Shown: positions 56,331 to 63,833 of the stretch, one piece after another
Numbering within the stretch: the first letter of the stretch is position 1
How the letters are laid out: each line of letters opens with the position of its first letter
NCBI RefSeq assembly: GCF_039534165.1
Contig: NZ_BAAAUX010000003.1
Location: forward strand, 186,001 to 250,000
Direction: 5' to 3'
Source of the DNA: Saccharopolyspora_D taberi
Lineage (GTDB): Bacteria; Actinomycetota; Actinomycetes; Mycobacteriales; Pseudonocardiaceae
Length of the DNA stretch: 64,000 bases
The notes under the pieces: generated by a model
What the model saw: the letters and a program-made list of their open reading frames with translations, nothing else
Told to the model about the DNA's origin: nothing
Databases searched by the model: none
Translations under genes and position numbers: made by a program

Positions 56331-56435
56331 ATCGACTCCTCTCCTCGAATCCACCGGCGAAGTCTTACCCGCGAGGTTGACCGCAGGCGGAACAATCGCG
56401 GAAAACTGTCGGAGCCTCCGGCTAAGCTCGTACAT

Positions 56436-57278
56436 ATGAGCGAACGGCGCCTGATGCTGGTCCACGCCCACCCGGACGACGAGTCGACCGCGACCGGAGC
56501 GACGATGGCGCACTACGTCGCCGACGGCGCGAAGGTCACCCTGGTGACGTGCACCAGCGGTGAACTCGGTGAGGTCGTCACCGACGATCTCGCGCACCTG
56601 CGCGGAAATCCGGACGCGCTCGGCGAGTACCGGCGCGGTGAGATCGCCCGCGCCCTGCGCGAACTCGGCGACATCGAGCACCACTGGCTCGGCGGCCCCG
56701 GGCGTTTCCGGGACAGCGGCATGGCCGGCCAGGACTCCAACACCGCGGAGGGCGCGTTCGCCGCGGCCGACGACGGCGAGGTCCTCCGCGTCATGGTGGA
56801 GCTGCTGCGCGCCCAGCGCCCGCAGGTCGTGATCACCTACGACGAGATCGGCGGCTACGGCCACCCCGACCACATCGCGGCCCACCGCGCGGTGATGAAC
56901 GCCGTCGGTCCCGCCGCCGACCCCGCGTTCGCCCCGGAACTGGGCGCGCCGTGGGACGTCTCGAAGGTCTACTGGTGGGTCCTGTCCCGCTCGTTCTTCG
57001 AGCAGGTCAGGCCGGAGGACATGGAGAACTTCGAGGAGTTCACCGTCCGCGACGAGGACATCACCGCGGCACTGGACGGCCGCAAGTTCCACGAGGCCAA
57101 GCTCGCCGCGCTGCGCACCTACCGCAGCCAGGTCAACCTCGACGACAACGAGTTCTTCGCGACGATGGTGCAGAACCCCGCGTTCGCCGTCGAGACCTTC
57201 GTCCTCGCGCGCGGCGAGCGCGGGCCCGGATCGGGGCCGAACAACTGGGAAAGTGACCTGTTCGCCGGTCTGGACTGA
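56436..57278 (+). CDS. mshB: N-acetyl-GlcN-inositol deacetylase of mycothiol biosynthesis
   Basis: A 280-residue PIG-L-fold zinc deacetylase. The zinc motif is VHAHPDDESTATGAT and the third ligand is in GGYGHPDHIAAHRAV. The segments VTCTSGELGEVVTDD, EYRRGEIARAL and HHWLGGPGRFRDSGMAG follow MshB and differ from the mycothiol conjugate amidase Mca, which has a distinct middle region. The enzyme removes acetate from GlcNAc-inositol in the pathway to mycothiol, so the host is an actinobacterium that makes this thiol. The ATG at 56436 lies in a short promoter shared with the divergent exported hydrolase gene. Confidence 0.93.
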   Translation: MSERRLMLVHAHPDDESTATGATMAHYVADGAKVTLVTCTSGELGEVVTDDLAHLRGNPDALGEYRRGEIARALRELGDIEHHWLGGPGRFRDSGMAGQDSNTAEGAFAAADDGEVLRVMVELLRAQRPQVVITYDEIGGYGHPDHIAAHRAVMNAVGPAADPAFAPELGAPWDVSKVYWWVLSRSFFEQVRPEDMENFEEFTVRDEDITAALDGRKFHEAKLAALRTYRSQVNLDDNEFFATMVQNPAFAVETFVLARGERGPGSGPNNWESDLFAGLD

Positions 57279-57384
57279 CCCGGTTGCCCTGATCGCAGGC
57301 TGCCGGTCGGCCGAAGTTCACCCGTACGTGGCTGGATGTCGATAGCCTCCCGGTGTTGATGATCATCGATACCGGGAGGTCGTC

Positions 57385-58221
57385 GTGCGCCGGTTGGTTC
57401 CGCTGTTGGTCATGCTGTTGGCGGTGCTGGGCGTCGCCGCGCCCGCTTCCGCCGAGCGGCAGGACGTCACGCCGCTCCCGCAGGCGCACGCGCACAACGA
57501 CTACGAGCACGACCGGCCGCTGTTCGACGCGCTCGACCGCGGTTTCACCAGCGTGGAAGCCGACATCCACCTGGTCGACGGTGCACTGCTGGTCGCCCAC
57601 GACCGCCCCGACACCACGCCCGAGCGCAATCTCCAGGCGCTGTACCTGGATCCGCTGCGCGACCTGGTGAAGGACAACGGCGGATCGGTCTTTCCCGACT
57701 ACGACGGCGAATTCCAGCTGCTGGTCGACATCAAAGCCGACGGCGCCGCCGCCTACGAGGTGCTCGACAAGATCGTGCGCGACCCCGCCTACGACGGTGT
57801 GTTCACGCACTACGCCAACGGCGAGGTCCAGCGCGGCCCGGTGACGATCGTGCTCTCCGGCGACCGCCCGCGTGATGTCATGGAAGGCCAGGACGACCGC
57901 TTCGCCTTCTACGACGGCCGCATCAACGGCGGTGACGACCTCGGCATCGGCGCGGACGCGAAGCTCGTGCCGCTGGTCTCGAAGAGCTGGACGGACGAGT
58001 TCTCCTGGGTCGGCATCGGCAGGATGCCCGAGGACCAGCGCGCCAAGCTGCACAAGATCGTCGATGACGCGCACGCCGCCGATCAGCGCGTCCGGTTCTG
58101 GGCGACGCCGGACGCGCGGCTGCCCAACCGCGAAGCGGTATGGCGGGAGCTGGTCGACGCGGGCGTCGACCACATCAACACCGACGACCTCGACGGCCTG
58201 GCGAAATTCCTGCGCCGCTGA
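57385..58221 (+). CDS. Exported phosphodiesterase-like protein (GDPD/PI-PLC TIM-barrel type)
   Basis: A 278-residue secreted protein. The signal peptide covers about residues 1-24 (RRLVPLLVMLLAVLGVAAPASA, cleavage after ASA). The mature part begins with PLPQAHAHNDYEHDRPLFDALDRGFTSVEADIHLVDGALLVAHD, which has the Glu/Asp/His arrangement of glycerophosphodiester and phosphatidylinositol phosphodiesterase barrels, and ends with VDHINTDDLDGLAKFL, the usual last strand. It probably cleaves a phosphodiester of lipids or polyols outside the cell. The start is GTG 57385 with GGGAGG upstream. It is convergent with the GntR gene. Confidence 0.87.
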   Translation: MRRLVPLLVMLLAVLGVAAPASAERQDVTPLPQAHAHNDYEHDRPLFDALDRGFTSVEADIHLVDGALLVAHDRPDTTPERNLQALYLDPLRDLVKDNGGSVFPDYDGEFQLLVDIKADGAAAYEVLDKIVRDPAYDGVFTHYANGEVQRGPVTIVLSGDRPRDVMEGQDDRFAFYDGRINGGDDLGIGADAKLVPLVSKSWTDEFSWVGIGRMPEDQRAKLHKIVDDAHAADQRVRFWATPDARLPNREAVWRELVDAGVDHINTDDLDGLAKFLRR

Positions 58222-58224
58222 CGC

Positions 58225-58926
58225 TCACGCCTCCCGCATCCGGCGCTTGTAGGCGTCGACGAGCTGGCTCTCGGCCTTGTCGAAGTAGTCGTCGAGCCGG
58301 GCGACCGCGCTCTCCAGCGCACCGCTCGCGATCAGGTCCGTGATCTCGCGGTTGAGCCCCAGGTACGGCTCGTAGAACTCGCGCGGGTGCTCCATCACGT
58401 GGAACGCCAGCCGCAGTTCGGCCATCAGCTGGCTCATCACCTCGTTCAGCCGGGCGCTGCCCGCCAGCGCGACCAGCGTGCGGTGGAAGTGCATGTTCGC
58501 GCTCCCGACGTCCTTCCACCGCTGCTCGCCCGCCGCGCGCTCGCCCTCGGTGACCGCCTGGTCGATGTCGTCGATCAGCTCCCGCTCCGCGCCCGCGGCC
58601 TGGCGCACCGCGCCGACGGCCAGCAGACGCCGCGACCGGTAGAGGTCCAGCACGTCGTCGACGGACGGGATCCGCACGAACACACCGCGGTTGAACTCGT
58701 GCACCAGCAGCCTCTCGTGCACCAGCAGCCGGAACGCCTCGCGCAGCGTGTTCCGGGAGACCGCCAGGGCGTCGGCCGCGTCCTTCTCGGACAGCTGGGT
58801 GCCGGGTTCGAGCCGGCCCTCGATGATCCGCAACCGCAGCAGGTCGGCCACCTGTTCGGCGGCGCTGGTCCGGTCGAGCAGCGCGCGGTCGGCCGCGAGC
58901 TGGGCCGTCCACTGGGTGGATGTCAT
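58225..58926 (-). CDS. GntR-family (FCD-type) transcriptional regulator
   Basis: A 233-residue regulator. The winged helix (residues about 18-85) has AEQVADLLRLRIIEGRLEPGTQLSEKDAADALAVSRNTLREAFRLLVHERLL, the GntR signature. The FCD all-helical effector domain (about 95-220) has metal-type residues in HFHRTLVALAGSARLNEV and LNREITDLI. The ATG at 58926 is divergent from the Nramp-like/5-oxoprolinase operon, 145 bases away, with a short palindrome between them. It is most likely the local regulator of that operon; its ligand might be 5-oxoproline or a related compound, by inference. Confidence 0.92.
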   Translation of the reverse strand: MTSTQWTAQLAADRALLDRTSAAEQVADLLRLRIIEGRLEPGTQLSEKDAADALAVSRNTLREAFRLLVHERLLVHEFNRGVFVRIPSVDDVLDLYRSRRLLAVGAVRQAAGAERELIDDIDQAVTEGERAAGEQRWKDVGSANMHFHRTLVALAGSARLNEVMSQLMAELRLAFHVMEHPREFYEPYLGLNREITDLIASGALESAVARLDDYFDKAESQLVDAYKRRMREA

Positions 58927-58991
58927 CGAGCTCCCGTCACTGGTCCCCTCGGGGCAGTTTAACGAGGAAGTTTCAACCGAGGTATTGCAGG

Positions 58992-59004
58992 ATTGTTCAA
59001 CAAT
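58992..59004. promoter_or_regulatory. Candidate GntR operator
   Basis: ATTGTTCAACAAT is a perfect 13-bp palindrome around a central C, in an AT-rich island of the divergent promoter between the GntR gene and the transporter gene. Short TTGT/ACAA palindromes are normal for FCD-type GntR proteins. Confidence 0.6.
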
Positions 59005-59071
59005 TCCCTATCTTGTCCCGAACCGCAGCGGGCTGCCCCGGCGGGGCGCCGAGGATGAGGGAGCGGACGAG

Positions 59072-60292
59072 ATGGCCGAAGAGACCACGACGGTGAGCAG
59101 ACCCGGCCCGGTCAGGCGCGGCGCCCTGATGGGCGCGGTGTTCCTGATGGCCACCAGCGCCATCGGACCGGGCTTCATCACGCAGACCACCCAGTTCACG
59201 GTGCGGCTCGGCGCTGCCTTCGCCTTCGCGATCGTGCTGTCGATCCTGATCGACATCGCCGTCCAGCTGAACGTCTGGCGGGTCATCGGCGTCTCCGGCA
59301 CGCGGGCCCAGGACCTCGGCAACAAGGTGCTGCCGGGCCTCGGCTACGCGATGGCCGCGCTGGTGGTCTTCGGCGGGCTGGTGTTCAACGTCGGCAACGT
59401 CGCCGGGACCTCGCTCGGGCTGGACGCGCTGATGGGCGTCGACGTCAAGATCGGCGGCACCGTCTCCGCCCTGATCGCCATCGCGATCTTCCTGAGCAAG
59501 CGCGCCGGGGTCGCGATGGACCGGATCGTGATCGTGCTCGGCGTGCTGATGATCGGCCTCACGCTCTACGTCGCGATCGTCTCCGGCCCGCCGGTCGGCG
59601 ACGCGATGCGCCAGGCCGTGTTCCCGGACCAGATCGACTTCCTGGCGATCACCACGCTCATCGGCGGCACCGTCGGTGGCTACATCACTTACGCGGGTGC
59701 CCACCGGCTGGTGGACGCGGGCGTCACCGGCCCCGAGCGCGTGGTCGAGGTCAGCCGCAGCTCGATCATGTCGTTGCTGGTCACCGGCGTGATGCGGCTG
59801 GTGCTGTTCCTCGCGGTGCTCGGTGTGGTCGCCGGCGGCGTCACCCTGGCGGGCAGCAACCCGACCGCGGACGCCTTCCAGCACGCGGCGGGCGAACTCG
59901 GCCTGCGGATGTTCGGCATCATCCTGTGGGCCGCGAGCATCACCTCCGTGGTCGGCGCGGCCTACACCTCGATCTCGTTCCTGGTGACCTTCTCCCCGAA
60001 GCTCGAACGCGTCCGCAACTGGCTGGTCGTGGCGTTCGTGGCGGTGTCGGCGGCGGTGTTCCTGCTGCTCGACCAGGCCCCGACGACGCTGCTCGTGCTC
60101 GCCGGGTCGCTCAACGGCCTGATCCTGCCGGTCGGGTTCGGCGCCCTGCTGTGGGTGGCGCTGCGGCGACGGGACCTGCTCGGCGGCTACCGCTACCCGC
60201 GCTGGCTGCTGACGATCGGGGTGGTGGCCTGGTTGCTCACCGTGTACCTCGGGGTCAGCTCGCTCGGCGGCATGGCCGCGCTCTGGAAGTGA
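59072..60292 (+). CDS. Nramp-family-like transporter (YcsG-like)
   Basis: A 406-residue membrane protein with about 11 hydrophobic helices. Helix 1 contains SAIGPGFITQTTQFTVRLG, a variant of the Nramp DPGN region, where the metal-binding Asp-Pro-Gly-Asn is replaced by Gly-Pro-Gly-Phe. In Bacillus subtilis the same gene set occurs: ycsF (pxpA), ycsG (Nramp-like), ycsI (DUF1445), kipI and kipA (pxpB, pxpC). With the metal site changed, transport of an organic substrate such as 5-oxoproline or a related acid is more likely than Mn/Fe, but this is an inference. The ATG at 59072 is the first start of the operon. Confidence 0.88.
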   Translation: MAEETTTVSRPGPVRRGALMGAVFLMATSAIGPGFITQTTQFTVRLGAAFAFAIVLSILIDIAVQLNVWRVIGVSGTRAQDLGNKVLPGLGYAMAALVVFGGLVFNVGNVAGTSLGLDALMGVDVKIGGTVSALIAIAIFLSKRAGVAMDRIVIVLGVLMIGLTLYVAIVSGPPVGDAMRQAVFPDQIDFLAITTLIGGTVGGYITYAGAHRLVDAGVTGPERVVEVSRSSIMSLLVTGVMRLVLFLAVLGVVAGGVTLAGSNPTADAFQHAAGELGLRMFGIILWAASITSVVGAAYTSISFLVTFSPKLERVRNWLVVAFVAVSAAVFLLLDQAPTTLLVLAGSLNGLILPVGFGALLWVALRRRDLLGGYRYPRWLLTIGVVAWLLTVYLGVSSLGGMAALWK

Positions 60293-60302
60293 GGAGGAAC
60301 AG

Positions 60303-61064
60303 GTGGACCTGAACTCGGACCTCGCCGAGGGCTTCGGCAGGTGGGAACTCGGTGACGACGCCGCGCTGCTGCGGATCGTGACCAGCGCGAACGTCGCGTG
60401 CGGCTTCCACGCCGGAGACGCCAGCGTCATCCGCACCGCCTGCGAGCACGCCGCCGAGCAGGGCGTCGCGGTCGGTGCCCAGGTCGGCTACCGCGACCTC
60501 GCGGGCTTCGGACGCCGGTTCATCGACGTCCCGCCTGCGGAACTGACCAACGACGTGATCTACCAGATCGGCGCACTCGCGGCTCTGACCCATGTCGCGG
60601 GCACGGAAGTCACCTACGTCAAGCCGCACGGCGCGCTCTACAACGCGATCGTGCACCACCGCGAGCAGGCCGCGGCCGTGGTCGCTGCGGTGCGCGCCTA
60701 CGACCCGGACCTGGCGGTGCTCGGCTTGCCGGGATCGGCGTGGCTGGAACTGGCCGAGGAAGCGGGACTGCGGGTGTTCCGGGAGGCGTTCGCCGACCGT
60801 GCTTACACACCTGAGGGAACTCTGGTCTCGCGGCGCGAGAAGGGCGCGGTGCTGCACGATCCCGACGCCATCGCGGAGCGCTGCGTGCGGATCGCGCGCG
60901 GCGAGCCGATCGAGGCCGTCGACGGATCGTGGATTTCCGTGCGGGCGCAGTCGATCTGCGTGCACGGCGACAGCCCGGGAGCGGTCAAGATCGCGGAGGC
61001 GGTCCGGGAGCGACTCGCCGACGAGGACGTGCGCCTGGAGGCGTTCGCGCCGCCGCGGAGGTGA
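60303..61064 (+). CDS. pxpA: 5-oxoprolinase subunit A (LamB/YcsF family)
   Basis: A 253-residue protein of the LamB/YcsF family, one part of the ATP-dependent 5-oxoprolinase PxpABC, which opens 5-oxoproline to glutamate. It starts VDLNSDLAEGFGRWELGDDAALL, and has ITSANVACGFHAGD and VKPHGALYN, all hallmarks of the family. The GTG at 60303 has GAGGAGGAAC upstream, 10 bases after the transporter stop. Its stop overlaps the pxpB start by one base (TGATG). Confidence 0.95.
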   Translation: MDLNSDLAEGFGRWELGDDAALLRIVTSANVACGFHAGDASVIRTACEHAAEQGVAVGAQVGYRDLAGFGRRFIDVPPAELTNDVIYQIGALAALTHVAGTEVTYVKPHGALYNAIVHHREQAAAVVAAVRAYDPDLAVLGLPGSAWLELAEEAGLRVFREAFADRAYTPEGTLVSRREKGAVLHDPDAIAERCVRIARGEPIEAVDGSWISVRAQSICVHGDSPGAVKIAEAVRERLADEDVRLEAFAPPRR

Positions 61065-61681
61065 TGGAGATGCGGGTTCTGCACTGCGCGGATTCGGGAC
61101 TGCTGGTCGAACTCGACGACCTCGACGCGGTCCAGTCCCTCTACGCGGCGCTGTCGGCGGCGCTGCCCGAAGGCGTGACCGACCTGGTCCCGGCAGCGCG
61201 GACGCTGCTGCTGCGGCTCGACCCCCGCCGCGCCGATCCGGACGCGGTCGAACGCGCGGTGCGCGAGGCCCGGCCGGGCCGGAGTGCCGAGCGGAGCGAA
61301 GGGCTGGTGCGGATTCCGGTCGTCTACGACGGCGAGGACCTGGCGGAGGTCGCCCGGCTGACCGGCCTGACCGAACGCGAGGTCGTGCGCGAGCACACTT
61401 CGTCGGAGTGGACGGTGGCGTTCGGTGGCTTCGCGCCCGGATTCGGTTATCTCGCAGGCGGTTCCGCGCTCCTGGAGGTGCCCCGGCGCACCGAGTCCCG
61501 GACGAAGGTCCCGGCGGGCGCGGTCGGCCTGGCGGGCCGCTTCAGCGGGATCTACCCGCGGGAGTCCCCTGGCGGCTGGCAGCTGATCGGCCGGACCGGG
61601 GTGGAGATCTGGCAGGTCGACCGTGAACCGCCCGCGTTGCTGCGCCCGGGAGTGCGGGTCCGGTTCCAGGAGGCCCGATGA
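61064..61681 (+). CDS. pxpB: 5-oxoprolinase subunit B (KipI-like)
   Basis: A 205-residue protein of the KipI/carboxyltransferase subdomain C,D family. The diagnostic segment is WTVAFGGFAPGFGYLAG, followed by VPRRTESRTKVPAGAVGLAGRFSGIYPRESPGGWQLIG. It forms the 5-oxoprolinase complex with PxpA and PxpC. The start is ATG 61064 (one-base overlap with pxpA); ATG 61070, two codons later, is possible. Its stop lies inside the first unit of a 71-bp repeat that separates it from pxpC. Confidence 0.95.
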   Translation: MEMRVLHCADSGLLVELDDLDAVQSLYAALSAALPEGVTDLVPAARTLLLRLDPRRADPDAVERAVREARPGRSAERSEGLVRIPVVYDGEDLAEVARLTGLTEREVVREHTSSEWTVAFGGFAPGFGYLAGGSALLEVPRRTESRTKVPAGAVGLAGRFSGIYPRESPGGWQLIGRTGVEIWQVDREPPALLRPGVRVRFQEAR

Positions 61682-61752
61682 GCGACCCTTGCTTTTTCGC
61701 TCATCGGGGCCGACCGGGTGCGGGTGTCCCGCAGGGCGGGGTGGCCCGATGA
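61678..61752 (+). CDS. Micro-ORF 1 (24 residues) coupled to pxpB
   Basis: The ATG overlaps the pxpB TGA (ATGA) and has AGGAGG four bases upstream, a strong site. The peptide begins MSDPCFF, contains RGRPGAGVPQG and ends VAR. Its TGA overlaps the ATG of the next micro-ORF. There is no known family; the main role may be to carry ribosomes toward pxpC. Confidence 0.4.
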   Translation: MSDPCFFAHRGRPGAGVPQGGVAR

Positions 61753-61823
61753 GCGGCGCTTGTTTTCCTGCTTGTCGGGGTCGACCGGGTGCGGGTGTCC
61801 CGCAAGGCTGGGCGGCCCGATGA
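61749..61823 (+). CDS. Micro-ORF 2 (24 residues) in the repeat
   Basis: A second copy of the repeat peptide, beginning MSGACFP and sharing RGRPGAGVPQG with the first, ending AAR. Its stop overlaps a third start (ATGA at 61820), which opens a 12-codon frame ending in TAA at 61856-61858, directly against the pxpC GTG. Only overlapping starts and stops support translation. Confidence 0.38.
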   Translation: MSGACFPACRGRPGAGVPQGWAAR

Positions 61824-61858
61824 GCGACGTCCCGCGAAGCACCGAGGAGGTCCGGTAA

Positions 61859-62725
61859 GTGCTGGAAGTTCTGGGAACCGGCCCGCTGTCGACGGTTCAG
61901 GACCTGGGCCGCCCGGGCCACGCGGGCATCGGCGTCGGCGTGTCGGGCGCGGCCGACCGCGGGTCGCTGCGGCTGGCGAACCGCCTGGTCGGCAACGCCG
62001 AGGGCGACGCCGCGATCGAGGCGACCCTGGGCGGACTCGCGGTCCGGCCGAGCCGCGACGTGGTGATGTCCGTGACGGGCGCGCCGTGTCCGATCACTGT
62101 GGACGGTCGCGGTGCGGCGATGAACTCCGTGCTGCGGATTCCGGCGGGTGCGGAGGTGCGGCTGGGCGTTCCCGCCCGGGGACTGCGCAGTTATCTGGCC
62201 GTCCGCGGCGGAATCGCGGTCGACCCGGTGCTGGGTTCGCGCTCCACCGACCTGCTCGCCGGCCTCGGGCCGGACAAGCTGCGCACCGGCATGGTGCTTC
62301 CGACAGGACCGCCGCCCGCGGAGTTCCCCGTCGTCGATCTCGCGCCGGTCGCCGCACCGCCGGACGAACTCGTTCTCGGGGTCGTTCCCGGCCCGCGCCA
62401 GGACTGGTTCACTGCCGACGCCCTCGACGTGCTGCTGACCTCGTCCTACGAGGTCACGGCCGACAGCAACCGCATCGGCATGCGGCTCGACGGCCCGGCG
62501 CTGGACCGCATCCGCACCGAGGAACTGCCCAGCGAAGGCATGGTGGCCGGGGCGTTGCAGGTACCGCCTGCCAGCAAGCCGACGCTGTTCCTCGCCGACC
62601 ACCCGGTCACCGGCGGATACCCGGTGATCGCCGTGGTGACCTCGGCGGACGTGGACCGGGCGGCGCAGGCCAGGCCCGGTCAGCGGATCCGCTTCCGACG
62701 AGTCCCGAGCAGGAGGCTCCGATGA
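61859..62725 (+). CDS. pxpC: 5-oxoprolinase subunit C (KipA-like)
   Basis: A 288-residue protein of the KipA/carboxyltransferase subdomain A,B family, the third part of the 5-oxoprolinase. It begins LEVLGTGPLSTVQDLGRPGHAGIGVGVSGAADRGSLRLANRLVGN, an unmistakable family start, and contains RSYLAVRGGIAVDPVLGSRSTDLLAGLG. The start is GTG 61859, preceded by GAGGAGG at good distance and directly after the TAA of a 12-codon frame. It overlaps the DUF1445 gene by four bases. Confidence 0.95.
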   Translation: MLEVLGTGPLSTVQDLGRPGHAGIGVGVSGAADRGSLRLANRLVGNAEGDAAIEATLGGLAVRPSRDVVMSVTGAPCPITVDGRGAAMNSVLRIPAGAEVRLGVPARGLRSYLAVRGGIAVDPVLGSRSTDLLAGLGPDKLRTGMVLPTGPPPAEFPVVDLAPVAAPPDELVLGVVPGPRQDWFTADALDVLLTSSYEVTADSNRIGMRLDGPALDRIRTEELPSEGMVAGALQVPPASKPTLFLADHPVTGGYPVIAVVTSADVDRAAQARPGQRIRFRRVPSRRLR

Positions 62726-63492
62726 CCCTCACCCCGGCCCAGGCCCGCTCCGCGTTCCGCGCCGGGCTGCGCGTGCCCACCTCCGGCTACAGCCCGGGGT
62801 GGACGCAGGCGAACCTGATCTCGCTGCCGCGCGAGCACGCCTACGACTTCCTCCTGTTCGCGCAGCGGAATCCGAAGCCGTGCCCGGTGCTGGACGTGAC
62901 CGAGCCGGGGGAGACCAGCGCGTCGATCTTCGCCGGCGACCTGCGCACCGACCTGCCCGCGTACCGCGTCTACCGCGACGGCGAACTGGTCGAGGAGCGC
63001 GCCGAGGTCCGCGACCTGTGGCGCGATGACCTGGTGTCGTTCCTGATCGGTTGCAGCTTCACCTTCGAGGCCGCGCTGATCGAGGCTGGGGTGCCGGTCC
63101 GGCACGTGGAAGCGGGCAGCAACGTGCCGATGTACCGGACGAACCGGGACTGCCGGCCCGCGGGCGCGCTGTCGGGGCCGCTGGTGGTTTCGATGCGTCC
63201 CGTGCCCGCACCGCTGGTCGCCACGGCCGTTCGCGTCACGTCGCGGTATCCGGCCGTGCACGGTGCGCCGGTGCACATCGGATCGCCCGCTGAACTGGGG
63301 ATTCGCGATCTCGACTCGCCGGACTTCGGTGCTGCGGTGGAGATCCGGCCCGGCGAGCTTCCGGTGTTCTGGGCCTGCGGCGTGACGCCGCAGGCGGCGG
63401 TGATGCGGTCCAAGCCCTCGTTCGCGATCGGGCACGCGCCCGGCCACATGGCGATCACCGACGCGCGCGACAGCGAGTTCCTGGTGCCCTGA
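62722..63492 (+). CDS. DUF1445 (YcsI-like) putative hydro-lyase / D-glutamate cyclase family
   Basis: A 256-residue protein of the DUF1445 family. It shows SGYSPGWTQANLISLPREHAYDFLLFAQRNPKPCPVLDV, VSFLIGCSFTFEAALIEAG and WACGVTPQAAVMRSKPSFAIGHAPGHMAITD, all highly conserved in the group. Members include mammalian mitochondrial D-glutamate cyclase, which makes 5-oxo-D-proline. Together with pxpABC it would turn D-glutamate into 5-oxoproline and then glutamate; this is an inference from family and operon. The ATG at 62722 overlaps pxpC. A terminator follows. Confidence 0.93.
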   Translation: MTLTPAQARSAFRAGLRVPTSGYSPGWTQANLISLPREHAYDFLLFAQRNPKPCPVLDVTEPGETSASIFAGDLRTDLPAYRVYRDGELVEERAEVRDLWRDDLVSFLIGCSFTFEAALIEAGVPVRHVEAGSNVPMYRTNRDCRPAGALSGPLVVSMRPVPAPLVATAVRVTSRYPAVHGAPVHIGSPAELGIRDLDSPDFGAAVEIRPGELPVFWACGVTPQAAVMRSKPSFAIGHAPGHMAITDARDSEFLVP

Positions 63493-63833
63493 AGCCGAAT
63501 CCCCAGCTGAAACCCGATCCCGGGCTGAAACCGAATCCCCACCCGAGGAGAAGGGTGGGGACTCCGGTTTCGGGCCGATGCGCCCGGTCGCCTCTCGGCG
63601 AGTGGCGCGACGCGGCTCCGGCCGGACGGCATTCCGCGAAGGCGAATGGTGAGGCCCGGGGACACGTGACGCATCGGCAGTCCGTCCAACGCCTCGGCGC
63701 TCCCGGGATGTTCCGCCGGGCGGCGTGAGCTGCCGCACCCTTCGAACATCACTCGAACGGATTGCCCGACACAGGTGCGGAAGTGGTGCTTGACTACCGG
63801 GTTTCCGGGGTGCTCGGCCCTAACGTCGTCGGC
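63493..63833. other. Intergenic region after the 5-oxoprolinase operon (341 bases)
   Basis: No gene is supported. The first 50 bases carry degenerate repeats of CCGAATCCCC/GCTGAAACC ahead of the terminator; the right end should hold the promoter of the gene at 63834. Confidence 0.5.
63528..63570 (+). terminator. Terminator of the 5-oxoprolinase operon
   Basis: AAACCGAATCCCCACCC pairs with GGGTGGGGACTCCGGTTT (one mismatch/bulge region) around an 8-base loop, 36 bases after the DUF1445 stop. Confidence 0.78.

Larger units (their letters stand above)
61672..61827 (+). repeat. 71-bp tandem repeat between pxpB and pxpC, with overlapping micro-ORFs
   Basis: The unit beginning GGCCCGATGAGCG starts at 61672, 61743 and 61814, a period of exactly 71 bases: two full copies and a partial third. 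The middle part GACCGGGTGCGGGTGTCCCGCA is shared by both full copies (read here in two halves). Each unit carries an ATGA. The first unit includes the last codons of pxpB. The period equals 25 codons minus four bases, so each micro-ORF ends on the ATGA of the next. Confidence 0.85.

Noticed and set aside
55422..57092. A 556-residue form of the exported phosphatase-like protein
   Set aside because: The N-terminal half is antisense to mshB; the Tat signal places the real start at GTG 56330.
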